Assembly (NCBI GenBank): GCA_947465645.1 | Contig: CANIBQ010000010.1 | Span: forward strand, 32,603 to 96,602 | Reading direction: 5' to 3' | DNA from: Acidobacteriota bacterium | GTDB lineage: Bacteria > Acidobacteriota > Vicinamibacteria > Vicinamibacterales > UBA2999 | Length of the DNA stretch: 64,000 nucleotides | Part shown: positions 53,306-61,133 of the stretch, piece by piece | Layout: each line of letters opens with the position of its first letter | Position numbering within the stretch: position 1 is the stretch's first letter | Notes under the pieces: model-generated | What the model was told of the DNA's origin: nothing | The model's database searches: none | What the model saw: only the letters and a program-made list of their open reading frames with translations | Position numbers and translations under genes: made by a program

Positions 53306-54390
53306 TGTTGCTGAAGAAGCACGAGCTCCGCGCAGAATCCAGGGCCCATGGCGGCCAGCAGGCCGTAGTCACCAGGAGCGGCCGCGCCCGATTCCATCAG
53401 TTCCGATAACACGAACATCACCGACGCCGAAGACAGGTTGCCGTACTGCTCGAGCGACGCCCAGGTTCGTGACAGCGCCCCCTCGGGCAGTTCGAGGGTC
53501 GATTGAAACGCCGCCAGCACCTTGGGACCTCCCGTGTGCAACAGCCAGTGGGCGATGTCGGCGCGTTCGAGGCCATGCGACGACAGGAATCCGTCAACGT
53601 CGGCACGGAAATGCCTGGTCACCATGGCCGGCACGTCGGGCGACAGGATCACGCGGAAGCCGGTCTCGCTGATGTCCCAGCCCATCACATCCTCGGTGTC
53701 GGGATAGAAGCTCGATCGGCTCGTCAGCACGCGAGCCGTCCCCGCTTTCGCGCGCGCACAGCCGACCAGCACCGCTGCGGACGCGCCGTCGCCGAAGAGT
53801 CCGCTGGCGACGATGTTGGCGATTGAGAGGTCTTCTTTCTGGTGGGTGAGGACGCAGAGCTCGACCGACAGGAGCACCGCGACTTCGTTGGGGAAGGCGC
53901 GGAGATAGTCGGCGGTGCGGGCGAGACCGGCGGCGCCGGCCAGGCATCCCAGTCCCCAGATCGGGGTGCGCTTGACGTCGGGACGCAGGCCCAGGCGGTT
54001 GACCAGCCGGGCGTCGATGCTTGGCGTCGCCAGTCCGGTGACCGTGACGAAGAAGATGTGGTCGACGTCCGCGGGCGTCAGCCCGGCCTGCGCGAGAGCC
54101 TCGAGGATTGCGCGTTCGCCGAGATCCACCGCGTGGGTGATGTAGGCGTCGTTGCGCTTGCCGAACGTATCCAACGCGTCGAGGTCGGCCAGCCCCACCG
54201 CGACGTGACGTCCGGCGACGCTGACCTTGCGGTGCAGATCCTCGAGGCGATCCAGGTTGTAGAACTTCGTCGCCCAGGTGCGCTTGAAGAAGTCGATGAA
54301 CTCTTCCTGCGGACAGTATTTATCGGGAAGCGTTCTCGTGACCGACAGCACCGCCGGAGCGGGCGCTGCCGGGTGAAAGTGAACATCCAT
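53302..54390 (-). CDS. type III polyketide synthase (chalcone synthase-like)
   Basis: 362 residues of the thiolase fold. Catalytic triad: Cys149 in PIWGLGCLAGAAGLARTADY, His285 in HWLLHTGGPKVL and Asn318 in LEQYGNLSSASVMFVL; GFGPG-like loop AAMGPGFCAE at the end. It condenses malonyl-CoA units onto an acyl starter and cyclises to pyrones or resorcinols. First gene of a four-gene operon with methyltransferase, ACP-FAAL and AlkB-type oxygenase. ATG 54390 begins the mature domain; upstream sequence is a decayed gene fragment, which may hold the promoter. Confidence 0.95.
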   Translation of the reverse strand: MDVHFHPAAPAPAVLSVTRTLPDKYCPQEEFIDFFKRTWATKFYNLDRLEDLHRKVSVAGRHVAVGLADLDALDTFGKRNDAYITHAVDLGERAILEALAQAGLTPADVDHIFFVTVTGLATPSIDARLVNRLGLRPDVKRTPIWGLGCLAGAAGLARTADYLRAFPNEVAVLLSVELCVLTHQKEDLSIANIVASGLFGDGASAAVLVGCARAKAGTARVLTSRSSFYPDTEDVMGWDISETGFRVILSPDVPAMVTRHFRADVDGFLSSHGLERADIAHWLLHTGGPKVLAAFQSTLELPEGALSRTWASLEQYGNLSSASVMFVLSELMESGAAAPGDYGLLAAMGPGFCAELVLLQQQ

Positions 54391-54395
54391 CGTTG

Positions 54396-54539
54396 ATACA
54401 TAACGCGCCGGTTGATGTTTGCGAACACATCGAATGGCGGTGCGAGCACGCCCGAGCCTTCGATCGAGCCGCCGCCGCGGACGTCCTGGAACCGTCCTGT
54501 GCCGCCGATGATGGTGAACTGGCCCGAGAAGGTTACCCG
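54396..54539 (-). pseudogene. 3' fragment of a secreted AOC-barrel-like gene
   Basis: The minus strand reads VTFSGQFTIIGGTGRFQDVR, GGGSIEGSG, APPFDVFANINRRVMY, matching the last 48 residues of the intact protein at 42771-43262 (VTFAGQFTITGGTGRFQD, GGGSIEG, SPPFDLFAQMNGRISY). No 5' part, signal peptide or start is present, and the stop is lost. It fills the divergent gap between the type III PKS and the propeller gene. Confidence 0.78.
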
Positions 54540-54585
54540 CGAATGCATTTTGAAAGAAGAGGGCGTTGTGGCATGGTATCGGGCC

Positions 54586-55836
54586 ATGACGAAGCCCCGC
54601 ATATGTGCCGCCCTCGTTGGTCTCTGCGCCGTTGTGTTGTTCGCCGCGAACGCCACCAGCAACGCGCAGGTCGTGGCGAAACAGGTCATGGACAAGAACG
54701 GCGCGCCCCAATACCGTGTCGACCCGTTCTGGCCCAAGCCGCTCCCCAACAAATGGAGCATGCAGCAGGTGGTCGGGATCTGGGTGGACCAGAAGGATCA
54801 CGTCTGGTTCCTCAATCGCGGCGTGGCCGCGCTCCCCATCGAGCTGGTCGCCGAGGGCGACCCATCACCGGCAGTGTGCTGCGTGCGGGGGCCCGAGCTG
54901 ATCCAGCTCGATCCGCAGGGCAACGTCGTCAGTTCCTGGGGCGGCCCGAAATTTCACCCGAAGTGGCCCAAGACGCTGCAGACGGTGATCGTCGATTCGA
55001 AGGGAGAATTCGTCTGGATCGCCGGCGAACACAACGACGACAGCATCCTCAAGTTCACGCGCGACGGAAAACTTGTGTGGGACTTCGAGCATCGTCCGAC
55101 GGCGGAGCAGGCCAAGCTCCCGGAGACCAACCAGGAGACGAGCTATCTCCTCAACAAGGGCCGCTTCCAGCTCGACGAGGTGGCCAACGAGATCTACATC
55201 ATCAACCTGAAGCGGGTGCTGGTGTACGACGCGTCGACCGGCGCGTTCAAGCGCGGGTGGGGCGGCCACGGGATGCCGCTCAGCGAGGTCACCAACGAGG
55301 CGATCGCCGGCTACAAATGGACCGGCGGTCCGCCTCCGGAAGAGAAGAACTTCGTCCCCAACCTGCACTTCGTCGAAATCTCGAAAGACCGGCGCGTCTA
55401 CATCGGCGAGCGCGGACAGAACCGGATCCAGGTGTTCACCACCGAAGGCAAGTGGCTGCAGGACATCTACGTGTCGCCGAACTCACCGGCGCAGCGCGGC
55501 GGGTGCGGCGGCCTGAACGTGCCCAATGCTCCGGCGATGACCGCTCCCATGACCTTCTACCAGTCGATCTGCGGCACCATGTACAAGATGATCATCTCGA
55601 AGGACCCGCAGCAGAAGTATCTCTTCGTCGCGGACGCGCATAACGACGTCATCTGGACCGTCGAGCGGCAGAGCGGCAAGACCCTCGGCTACTTCGGCGG
55701 CAGTGGCCGCTACGCCGGCCAGATGACCTTCCCGAACGCCATCGGCATCGATACGCGAGGAAACGTCTTCGTGGGCGAAGTCGATATGGGAAAACGGATC
55801 CAAAAGTTTGCTCCGGTTCTCAGCGGCGCCCGTTAG
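54586..55836 (+). CDS. secreted NHL-like beta-propeller protein
   Basis: 416 residues with a signal peptide (about 1-28, cleaved near SNA-Q). Propeller repeats include QLDPQGNVVSSWGGPKF, EFVWIAGEHNDDSILKFTRD, RVYIGERGQNRIQVFTTEGK and FPNAIGIDTRGNVFVGEVDM. Two or three cysteine pairs occur (AVCCVRG, GGCGGLN...SICGTMY). Distantly related to the propellers at 37723-38997 and 61134-62450. A GTG at 54568 is an alternative start. The downstream esterase gene overlaps its end by 29 bp, so both are cotranscribed. Confidence 0.82.
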   Translation: MTKPRICAALVGLCAVVLFAANATSNAQVVAKQVMDKNGAPQYRVDPFWPKPLPNKWSMQQVVGIWVDQKDHVWFLNRGVAALPIELVAEGDPSPAVCCVRGPELIQLDPQGNVVSSWGGPKFHPKWPKTLQTVIVDSKGEFVWIAGEHNDDSILKFTRDGKLVWDFEHRPTAEQAKLPETNQETSYLLNKGRFQLDEVANEIYIINLKRVLVYDASTGAFKRGWGGHGMPLSEVTNEAIAGYKWTGGPPPEEKNFVPNLHFVEISKDRRVYIGERGQNRIQVFTTEGKWLQDIYVSPNSPAQRGGCGGLNVPNAPAMTAPMTFYQSICGTMYKMIISKDPQQKYLFVADAHNDVIWTVERQSGKTLGYFGGSGRYAGQMTFPNAIGIDTRGNVFVGEVDMGKRIQKFAPVLSGAR

Positions 55837-56770
55837 CGGCCTCGTCGTCCTCGCGCTCCTGCTGGCGTCGGCTTCGTGTGCTCCGCTGCAGTTCGTCGGC
55901 GTGCGCTTGTTCTACAAGCGCGCGCCGCTGCCCGAATCGCAGATCCTCCGAGATATTTCCTACGACCCGGCGACGGGCTCCCCGAAGCAGCGCCTTGACC
56001 TCTACCTGCCCGCGCCGGGATCCAGACCCTGGCCCGCGGTCGTCTTCATCCATGGCGGCAGCTGGACGTCGGGCGATCGGTCGCTCGAAGTGGGCGGCGC
56101 CGACGTCTACGGCAATATCGGACGGTTCCTTGCCCAGCACGGATACGGCACCGCCGTCATCAGTTATCGACTGATCCCCGACGTCGATTGGCCCACGCAG
56201 GCTGAAGACGTGGGCAAAGCGATCAAGTGGATGCACGAGAACGCGCCACAGTACGGCGCGCTCGACAGCGCCCTCGACGGCGCCCTCGTGCTGATGGGGC
56301 ATTCATCGGGCGCCCAGCTGGCCGCTCGTGCCGTACTGGACCCGCAGCTACTGTCACGCGCTGGCGTGCCGGCGTCGGCGATTCGCGGCCTGATCGCCGT
56401 AAGCGGCGCCGGTTATGACATGACAGACGAGGAGACGTATCGTCTTGGCGCCGAGCCGGCATTCTATGCCGCACGGTTTCAGCGAGGGGTCAACGAAGGC
56501 GACTGGCGCGCAGCGGGCTCGGTGCTGCCGCTCCTCGGAACCGCGGCGAAGCCGCCGCCTGCACTGGTCATCTACGCAGGCGGGGAGACCAAGGCGCTTC
56601 AGCGCCAGAGCCAGTTGTTGGTCGAGGCACTCACGCGTGCCGGAGAGACACCGACCGTGATCGTCGCGCCCGGCCTCTCACATACCCGAATTGTCCCGAC
56701 GCTGAGCCGCGACGATCGAGCGGCCGGCGCAGCGGTGCTGGCGTTCCTTCGTTCTACGGTAGAACCGTAG
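55808..56770 (+). CDS. secreted alpha/beta-hydrolase (BD-FAE/kynurenine formamidase-like esterase)
   Basis: 320 residues, probable lipoprotein or secreted enzyme (signal with lipobox-like LASASC, Cys about residue 24). Oxyanion motif FIHGGSWTSG, nucleophile elbow GHSSGAQLA, and the C-terminal catalytic His in GLSHTRI; the Asp likely lies near YAGGETKALQ, although that position reads as Glu. A carboxylesterase of unknown substrate. The start is a TTG overlapping the propeller gene; no better codon gives a full signal peptide. Confidence 0.85.
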   Translation: MLRFSAAPVSGLVVLALLLASASCAPLQFVGVRLFYKRAPLPESQILRDISYDPATGSPKQRLDLYLPAPGSRPWPAVVFIHGGSWTSGDRSLEVGGADVYGNIGRFLAQHGYGTAVISYRLIPDVDWPTQAEDVGKAIKWMHENAPQYGALDSALDGALVLMGHSSGAQLAARAVLDPQLLSRAGVPASAIRGLIAVSGAGYDMTDEETYRLGAEPAFYAARFQRGVNEGDWRAAGSVLPLLGTAAKPPPALVIYAGGETKALQRQSQLLVEALTRAGETPTVIVAPGLSHTRIVPTLSRDDRAAGAAVLAFLRSTVEP

Positions 56771-56771
56771 C

Positions 56772-57182
56772 GTGGCTTCCGCGACAGCACCTCACCGATC
56801 GGGCGCGCCCCGCACGCGAGCCGTCCTGATCGCACTCTTCGCCACAGCAGGCCTGTTCCATTTCCTGACACCGCATCGATTCACGGGGATCGTTCCGGCC
56901 TGGATGCCGCGAGCTGACCTGCTCGTGGCGGTGAGCGGGGCCGCTGAACTCGCGGGCGCGGCTGGCCTCGCGTGGGCGCCCAGTCGTTACTGGGCTGGCT
57001 GGGGGTTAATCGCGCTGCTGGTCGCGGTGTTTCCGGCGAACATCCAGATGCTCATCGGCGCGCAGCAGTCATCCGCGCCGGTCTGGTGGCAGATCATCCT
57101 GTGGCTGCGACTGCCGCTGCAGGCGCTCTTGATCTGGCTCGTGTGGCGCGCCGCCGAGATGAACAGGAAGGCGCGCGCCTAG
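56772..57182 (+). CDS. DoxX-like membrane protein
   Basis: 136 residues with four helices (about 16-34, 48-68, 74-92, 102-125) in the DoxX/DUF4267 layout: LFATAGLFHFLTPHRFTGIV and PAWMPRADLLVAVSGAAELAG are the recognisable segments. DoxX-type proteins are small quinone- or redox-linked membrane components, but most have no tested function. GTG start 1 bp after the esterase stop, so it belongs to the same transcript. Its stop overlaps that of the small gene on the other strand. Confidence 0.8.
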   Translation: MASATAPHRSGAPRTRAVLIALFATAGLFHFLTPHRFTGIVPAWMPRADLLVAVSGAAELAGAAGLAWAPSRYWAGWGLIALLVAVFPANIQMLIGAQQSSAPVWWQIILWLRLPLQALLIWLVWRAAEMNRKARA

Positions 57183-57343
57183 GATTTGGACTGGCCTGGT
57201 TTCTGGCTGCCGAGACCGGGATCGTCGCTCGGCTTCTCGCTTCCCATGCCCTCTTTCCCCGACTTTCCAGCGCCCGCATTTCCACCGCTGTCCGCCTCAC
57301 GAGGCGTGTCTTTCTTCTTCTCCGCGGGGTCCTGATCCGGCAT
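57179..57343 (-). CDS. 54-residue hydrophilic, probably disordered protein
   Basis: MPDQDPAEKKKDTPREADSG begins a Lys/Glu/Ser/Gly-rich peptide with no hydrophobic core and repeated GSEKP, GSQKP, GKSGKEG words, ending QSKS. Evidence for coding: ATG with Shine-Dalgarno GGAGG 5 nt upstream, a continuous frame, and a stop that overlaps the DoxX gene stop by 4 bp. Such peptides resemble small stress or desiccation proteins, but no family is assigned. Confidence 0.6.
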   Translation of the reverse strand: MPDQDPAEKKKDTPREADSGGNAGAGKSGKEGMGSEKPSDDPGLGSQKPGQSKS

Positions 57344-57411
57344 CGCATCCTCCGTGTGTGTCAGCAGCGCCGAGTCCTGTCGATCGGCGACGCCTTCAAC
57401 AAAGTGCCAGC

Positions 57412-58509
57412 TTACCGCGCATCAGTCAGGAAGTGGTACATCCCGAGCACATTGAGGCTGACCCAGTCGAAGTCTCCCCAGTGACTGTATTTGCTCATCG
57501 TGATGCTCCGCTGCATCTGCTCCAGCGTCTGCCCTGCCGCGATTCCGGCGGCAACCTCGGCCCGGAGTGTGTCGAAGTATTCCCGCCACGCGGTGACCTC
57601 TTTCGCGGTGCCCACCGGTCCATGCCCGGTCGCCACGAACGTGAAGCCGGCGGCGAGTGCCTCTGCCTTCCTGATGGCGGTCATCCACCCCTCGAACTGC
57701 CCGAGCTCGTAGTCCATCTCCCGATTCGGAAGCCGCCCGAACGTCACGAAGTCGACCATGAACAGCACGCTGTCGTCCGGAAACGCAATCAGGCTCGAGT
57801 CGTTCGAGTGGTTCATCTCGCCAACCCAGCTGACGTCCACCCGTTTCCCGCCCAGGCTGATCTGCATCCGGTCCGTGTAGGTGATATCAGGTGGCCGCAC
57901 GAAGCTGATCGGTCCGCGCACGACCTCGGCGCCACTGAGCGCGCCGTCCCGGTTCGCATCGAAGCCGTCGAACTGGCTCTGTGTCGAGCCGGGGAAGCGC
58001 TGGAGGTCGGCGGGCGCCTCGCTCTTTTCAACCACGCCGTTGCGATTGGCGTCGAGCTTCGCCACCGGCTCGTACTGCCCGACCACTTGCGCGAGCGTGG
58101 TGGACGGTGGCGGAAGCGCCAGGTGCGAGAGCATGTTCGCGTGGCCGACGAACCGGGCCGTGTCCGCGAAAACGTCCCCGCCGGAAGCATGGTCCCAGTG
58201 GTAGTGACTGTAGATGACGTACCTGACGGGCACCTTGAAGCGCGTGGCGAATTCCGCCTTGAGCCACCGCGCGAATTCGGGACTGATTGGATCCGCCAGG
58301 ATGATCCCGTCAGCGGTGACCAGGAACACGGCGCCATGATTGTTGGCCATCGCCCGGTAGACGCCGCCACTGATATGGGTGATCGACCAGCGCGGCGCGT
58401 CGGCCGGCGTCGCGCGCCTCAGCGCAGGCGACTGGGCCAACGCCTCTGAGGCCACTACCAGCACAGCGATCAGACCGAGCACTATCCGGCGTGTCGTACT
58501 GCAACGCAT
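57412..58509 (-). CDS. secreted metallo-beta-lactamase-fold hydrolase with two inserted EF-hand loops
   Basis: 365 residues, signal peptide about 1-26. The MBL zinc motif SHYHWDH gives His102, His104, Asp106 and His107; later ligands are in EMNHSND and VDFVTF, with GHGPVG near the end. Between zinc motif 1 and the rest lie two canonical 12-residue EF-hand loops, DANRNGVVEKSE (153-164) and DANRDGALSGAE (184-195), each with Asp/Asn at 1, 3, 5, Gly at 6 and Glu at 12. Calcium binding is predicted. Periplasmic or extracellular hydrolase of unknown substrate. Confidence 0.88.
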   Translation of the reverse strand: MRCSTTRRIVLGLIAVLVVASEALAQSPALRRATPADAPRWSITHISGGVYRAMANNHGAVFLVTADGIILADPISPEFARWLKAEFATRFKVPVRYVIYSHYHWDHASGGDVFADTARFVGHANMLSHLALPPPSTTLAQVVGQYEPVAKLDANRNGVVEKSEAPADLQRFPGSTQSQFDGFDANRDGALSGAEVVRGPISFVRPPDITYTDRMQISLGGKRVDVSWVGEMNHSNDSSLIAFPDDSVLFMVDFVTFGRLPNREMDYELGQFEGWMTAIRKAEALAAGFTFVATGHGPVGTAKEVTAWREYFDTLRAEVAAGIAAGQTLEQMQRSITMSKYSHWGDFDWVSLNVLGMYHFLTDAR

Positions 58510-58625
58510 CGGGGTCTCCTCGTGGTGTTCAGGCGCGCCCCTGATTGGGCCGGCGGGAGAGCATAGCTCATCCACGGTGCCGGCTCTGCTGGCCCCGAGG
58601 GCCAGTCCTTGCAAACGGATGCCGT

Positions 58626-59816
58626 ATGACGATGCAGCGCGTGAACGAGAAGGCGGTGGTGTTTCTACCGTGGGACACGATCGAGGCGGAGGCGAAGAAT
58701 CAAATTCTCAACACCGCGAAGATGCCCTTCGTCTTTCACCACATCGCGGTCATGCCCGATTGTCACTTCGGGCGAGGTGCCACGATCGGCACCGTGCTCC
58801 CAACCAAGGGGGCCATCATCCCGGCGGCGGTCGGCGTCGACATCGGCTGCGGAATGATCGCTGTCCGCACGCCCCTGAAACGCTCCGACATTCCCGATTC
58901 GGCGGCCGTCCGCGCTGGCATCGAACGCCGGATACCGATGAGCGCCGGCAAGAACAACACCCAACTGACCCCGACGGCCAGCGTCCGCGTCGATACCCTG
59001 GTGCAACTCGCCAAGGACACGCGGGCCACGCCGGATCAGTACGACAGGAAGTGGAAGCTGGCACTCGGCACACTCGGCGGCGGCAACCACTTCATCGAAC
59101 TCGCCGAGGACCTGGACGGAACGGTATGGGTGACGCTGCACTCAGGGTCGAGGGGAGTGGGCAACAAGATCGGCATGCACTACATCAAGGTCGCGCAGGA
59201 ATTGTGCAGGAAGATGGGTGTCACTCTGCCCGACCGGGACCTCGCGTACCTTCCCGAAGATCACCCCGCTTTTGCCGCCTACATCCGCGACCTCAACTGG
59301 GCGCAGCAATTCGCCTTTCACAACCGCAATGAAATGATGGACCGCGTGCTCACCGAGGTGAGTTATTCGGTTTATGGCGAGGACGGGCACCAGGCGAAGT
59401 TGGAACTGCAACGAATCAACTCCCACCACAATTTCACGCAGAAGGAAGTCCACTTCGGCGAGGACATCTGGGTCACGCGAAAGGGCGCGATCAAGGCAAC
59501 GCGCGACAGCTGGGCGATGATTCCCGGATCGATGGGCACCCGCAGCTACATCGTCGTCGGCAAGGAAAACCCTGAGAGCTTTCATTCCGCGCCCCACGGG
59601 GCCGGGCGCCGCTATTCACGCACCAAGGCGCGCAGTTTGTTCAGCATGGACGATCTGAGCCAGGCCATGAAGGGCATCGAATACCGTCATTCCAAGGTGC
59701 TGCTCGACGAGATCCCCGGAGCCTATAAAGACATCGACGAGGTGATGGAGAACGCCAGGGACCTTGTCGAGGTGAAGCACGTTCTCAAGCAGTTCGTGAA
59801 CGTCAAGGGAGACTGA
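58626..59816 (+). CDS. rtcB: RNA-splicing/repair ligase RtcB
   Basis: 396 residues. RtcB joins 2',3'-cyclic phosphate (via 3'-phosphate) ends to 5'-OH RNA using GTP and manganese. Metal and nucleotide motifs: VMPDCHFG, GVDIGCGM (Asp72, Cys75), LGGGNHFIEL, LHSGSRGVG, RINSHHNF and the guanylated His324 in APHGAGRRYSR. All catalytic residues are present. No archease gene is nearby. ATG 58626 precedes the conserved start; convergent with the DUF763 gene, 4 bp apart. Confidence 0.96.
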   Translation: MTMQRVNEKAVVFLPWDTIEAEAKNQILNTAKMPFVFHHIAVMPDCHFGRGATIGTVLPTKGAIIPAAVGVDIGCGMIAVRTPLKRSDIPDSAAVRAGIERRIPMSAGKNNTQLTPTASVRVDTLVQLAKDTRATPDQYDRKWKLALGTLGGGNHFIELAEDLDGTVWVTLHSGSRGVGNKIGMHYIKVAQELCRKMGVTLPDRDLAYLPEDHPAFAAYIRDLNWAQQFAFHNRNEMMDRVLTEVSYSVYGEDGHQAKLELQRINSHHNFTQKEVHFGEDIWVTRKGAIKATRDSWAMIPGSMGTRSYIVVGKENPESFHSAPHGAGRRYSRTKARSLFSMDDLSQAMKGIEYRHSKVLLDEIPGAYKDIDEVMENARDLVEVKHVLKQFVNVKGD

Positions 59817-59820
59817 CGCG

Positions 59821-61014
59821 TTACCCGCGTCTGATTGGTGGGAACAGCTCCAGCTGTGGTGACGTTCGCCGGCGGCCAGGGTCGCGCGGCTTGGCGTCGT
59901 CGAACACCGTTCGTCCGCCAAGTGATGGCGACACGGCCCTTTCGTGCGCGATCGCGGCGCCGACGTCGGCCTCCGGCGACAACCGCTCTTCGACCAGCCG
60001 CGTGAAGCTGTCGAGACGCGCGAACCCGTGCATCTTCTCGTTGTCGCCGAGCCTCGCTGCCTCGAGCGCCCGCCTCAGGAAGCCGAGCGATTCGTCGTAC
60101 ACCTTCAGCGGCACCGGAAAGGGATGCCCGTCCTTGCCGCCGTGCGCGAATGCGAAACGCGCCGGATCGGTGAACCGTGCAGGGGCACCGTGGACGACCT
60201 CCGCGACCAGCGCGAGCGACTGCAGCGTGCGCGGCCCGAGCTGTTCCAGGAGCAGGAACGAGGCAAAGTCGCTGACATCGCGCTCGTGGGCGAGTGCGAG
60301 CACCGCGCCCAGCCGCCGCTCGTTGACATCCGCCCGGCAGACGTCGTGATGCGCCGGCATCTCGAGGCGGCGCACCTCTGCGAGCGTTCGTGCCGGGTCC
60401 TCCCTGGCGATCGCGAGCAGGGCGTTCTGCGCCGGCCCGGCGCGACCATCCACCAAATTGCGAATTTCGCCACGCGACTCGCCGACGATGGCGGTGTGTG
60501 GGTCGGCGGTAAAATCGCGCACCGCTGCCGAGTGCCAGTGATAGCGGCGCGCCAGCCGCATCCCCTCGTTCATCCCCTGCTGGACCACCGCCCACTCGCC
60601 CTCGCGGGTGACGACGAAGGAGTGCAGGTAGATCTGAAAGCCGTCGGCGATGGCGTTGTTGTCGATGCGCGCGGTGAGCCGGCTGGTGCGCACGAGGCCT
60701 TCGCCATCCGCGCTTGTGCGATCGGCGATGCGGCGGAGCTCGTCGGGCGTCCGGCGTGACTGCTCGCCGCGTCCGCCACAGACCCACAGGCCGAGCTCGT
60801 CGGCGCGCGGGCCAAGGCCGCGCTTGAGCGCACCCATCACCGAGGTGGTGATGCCGGACGAATGCCAGTCCATCCCCATCACCGTGCCAAACGCCTGGAA
60901 CCAGAACGGATCGCTGAGGCGGGAGAGGAACGCGGCGCGGCCGTAGTGATGGATCACGCTCTCGGCGATCGCCGTGCCGAGCGTCGCCATGCGCGTCGCC
61001 AGCCACGGCGGCAC
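59821..61014 (-). CDS. DUF763 protein
   Basis: 397 residues from GTG 61014. DUF763 hallmarks: AESVIHHYGRAAFLSRLSDP, FGTVMGMDWHSSGITTSVMG, FQIYLHSFVVTREGEWAVVQ and FAFAHGGKDGHPFPV. The family is of unknown function, found in archaea and thermophiles as well as soil bacteria; some papers place it near DNA-repair genes. The conserved family N-terminus (GIADLPLHGGRVPPWL) is encoded upstream of this GTG without a standard start codon, so the true protein may begin at ATT 61044, or the gene has a small frameshift. Confidence 0.85.
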   Translation of the reverse strand: MPPWLATRMATLGTAIAESVIHHYGRAAFLSRLSDPFWFQAFGTVMGMDWHSSGITTSVMGALKRGLGPRADELGLWVCGGRGEQSRRTPDELRRIADRTSADGEGLVRTSRLTARIDNNAIADGFQIYLHSFVVTREGEWAVVQQGMNEGMRLARRYHWHSAAVRDFTADPHTAIVGESRGEIRNLVDGRAGPAQNALLAIAREDPARTLAEVRRLEMPAHHDVCRADVNERRLGAVLALAHERDVSDFASFLLLEQLGPRTLQSLALVAEVVHGAPARFTDPARFAFAHGGKDGHPFPVPLKVYDESLGFLRRALEAARLGDNEKMHGFARLDSFTRLVEERLSPEADVGAAIAHERAVSPSLGGRTVFDDAKPRDPGRRRTSPQLELFPPIRRG

Positions 61015-61133
61015 CCGGCCGCCGTGCAGCGGGAGATCGGCAATGCCGGAGCCTTCACCCGGTCATTGTCGCATCCGAGCGAAGCGCCCCGGCGCTCGAC
61101 GCATGAGGCGTCGGCGCCGGGCGGTTGTGTTCG

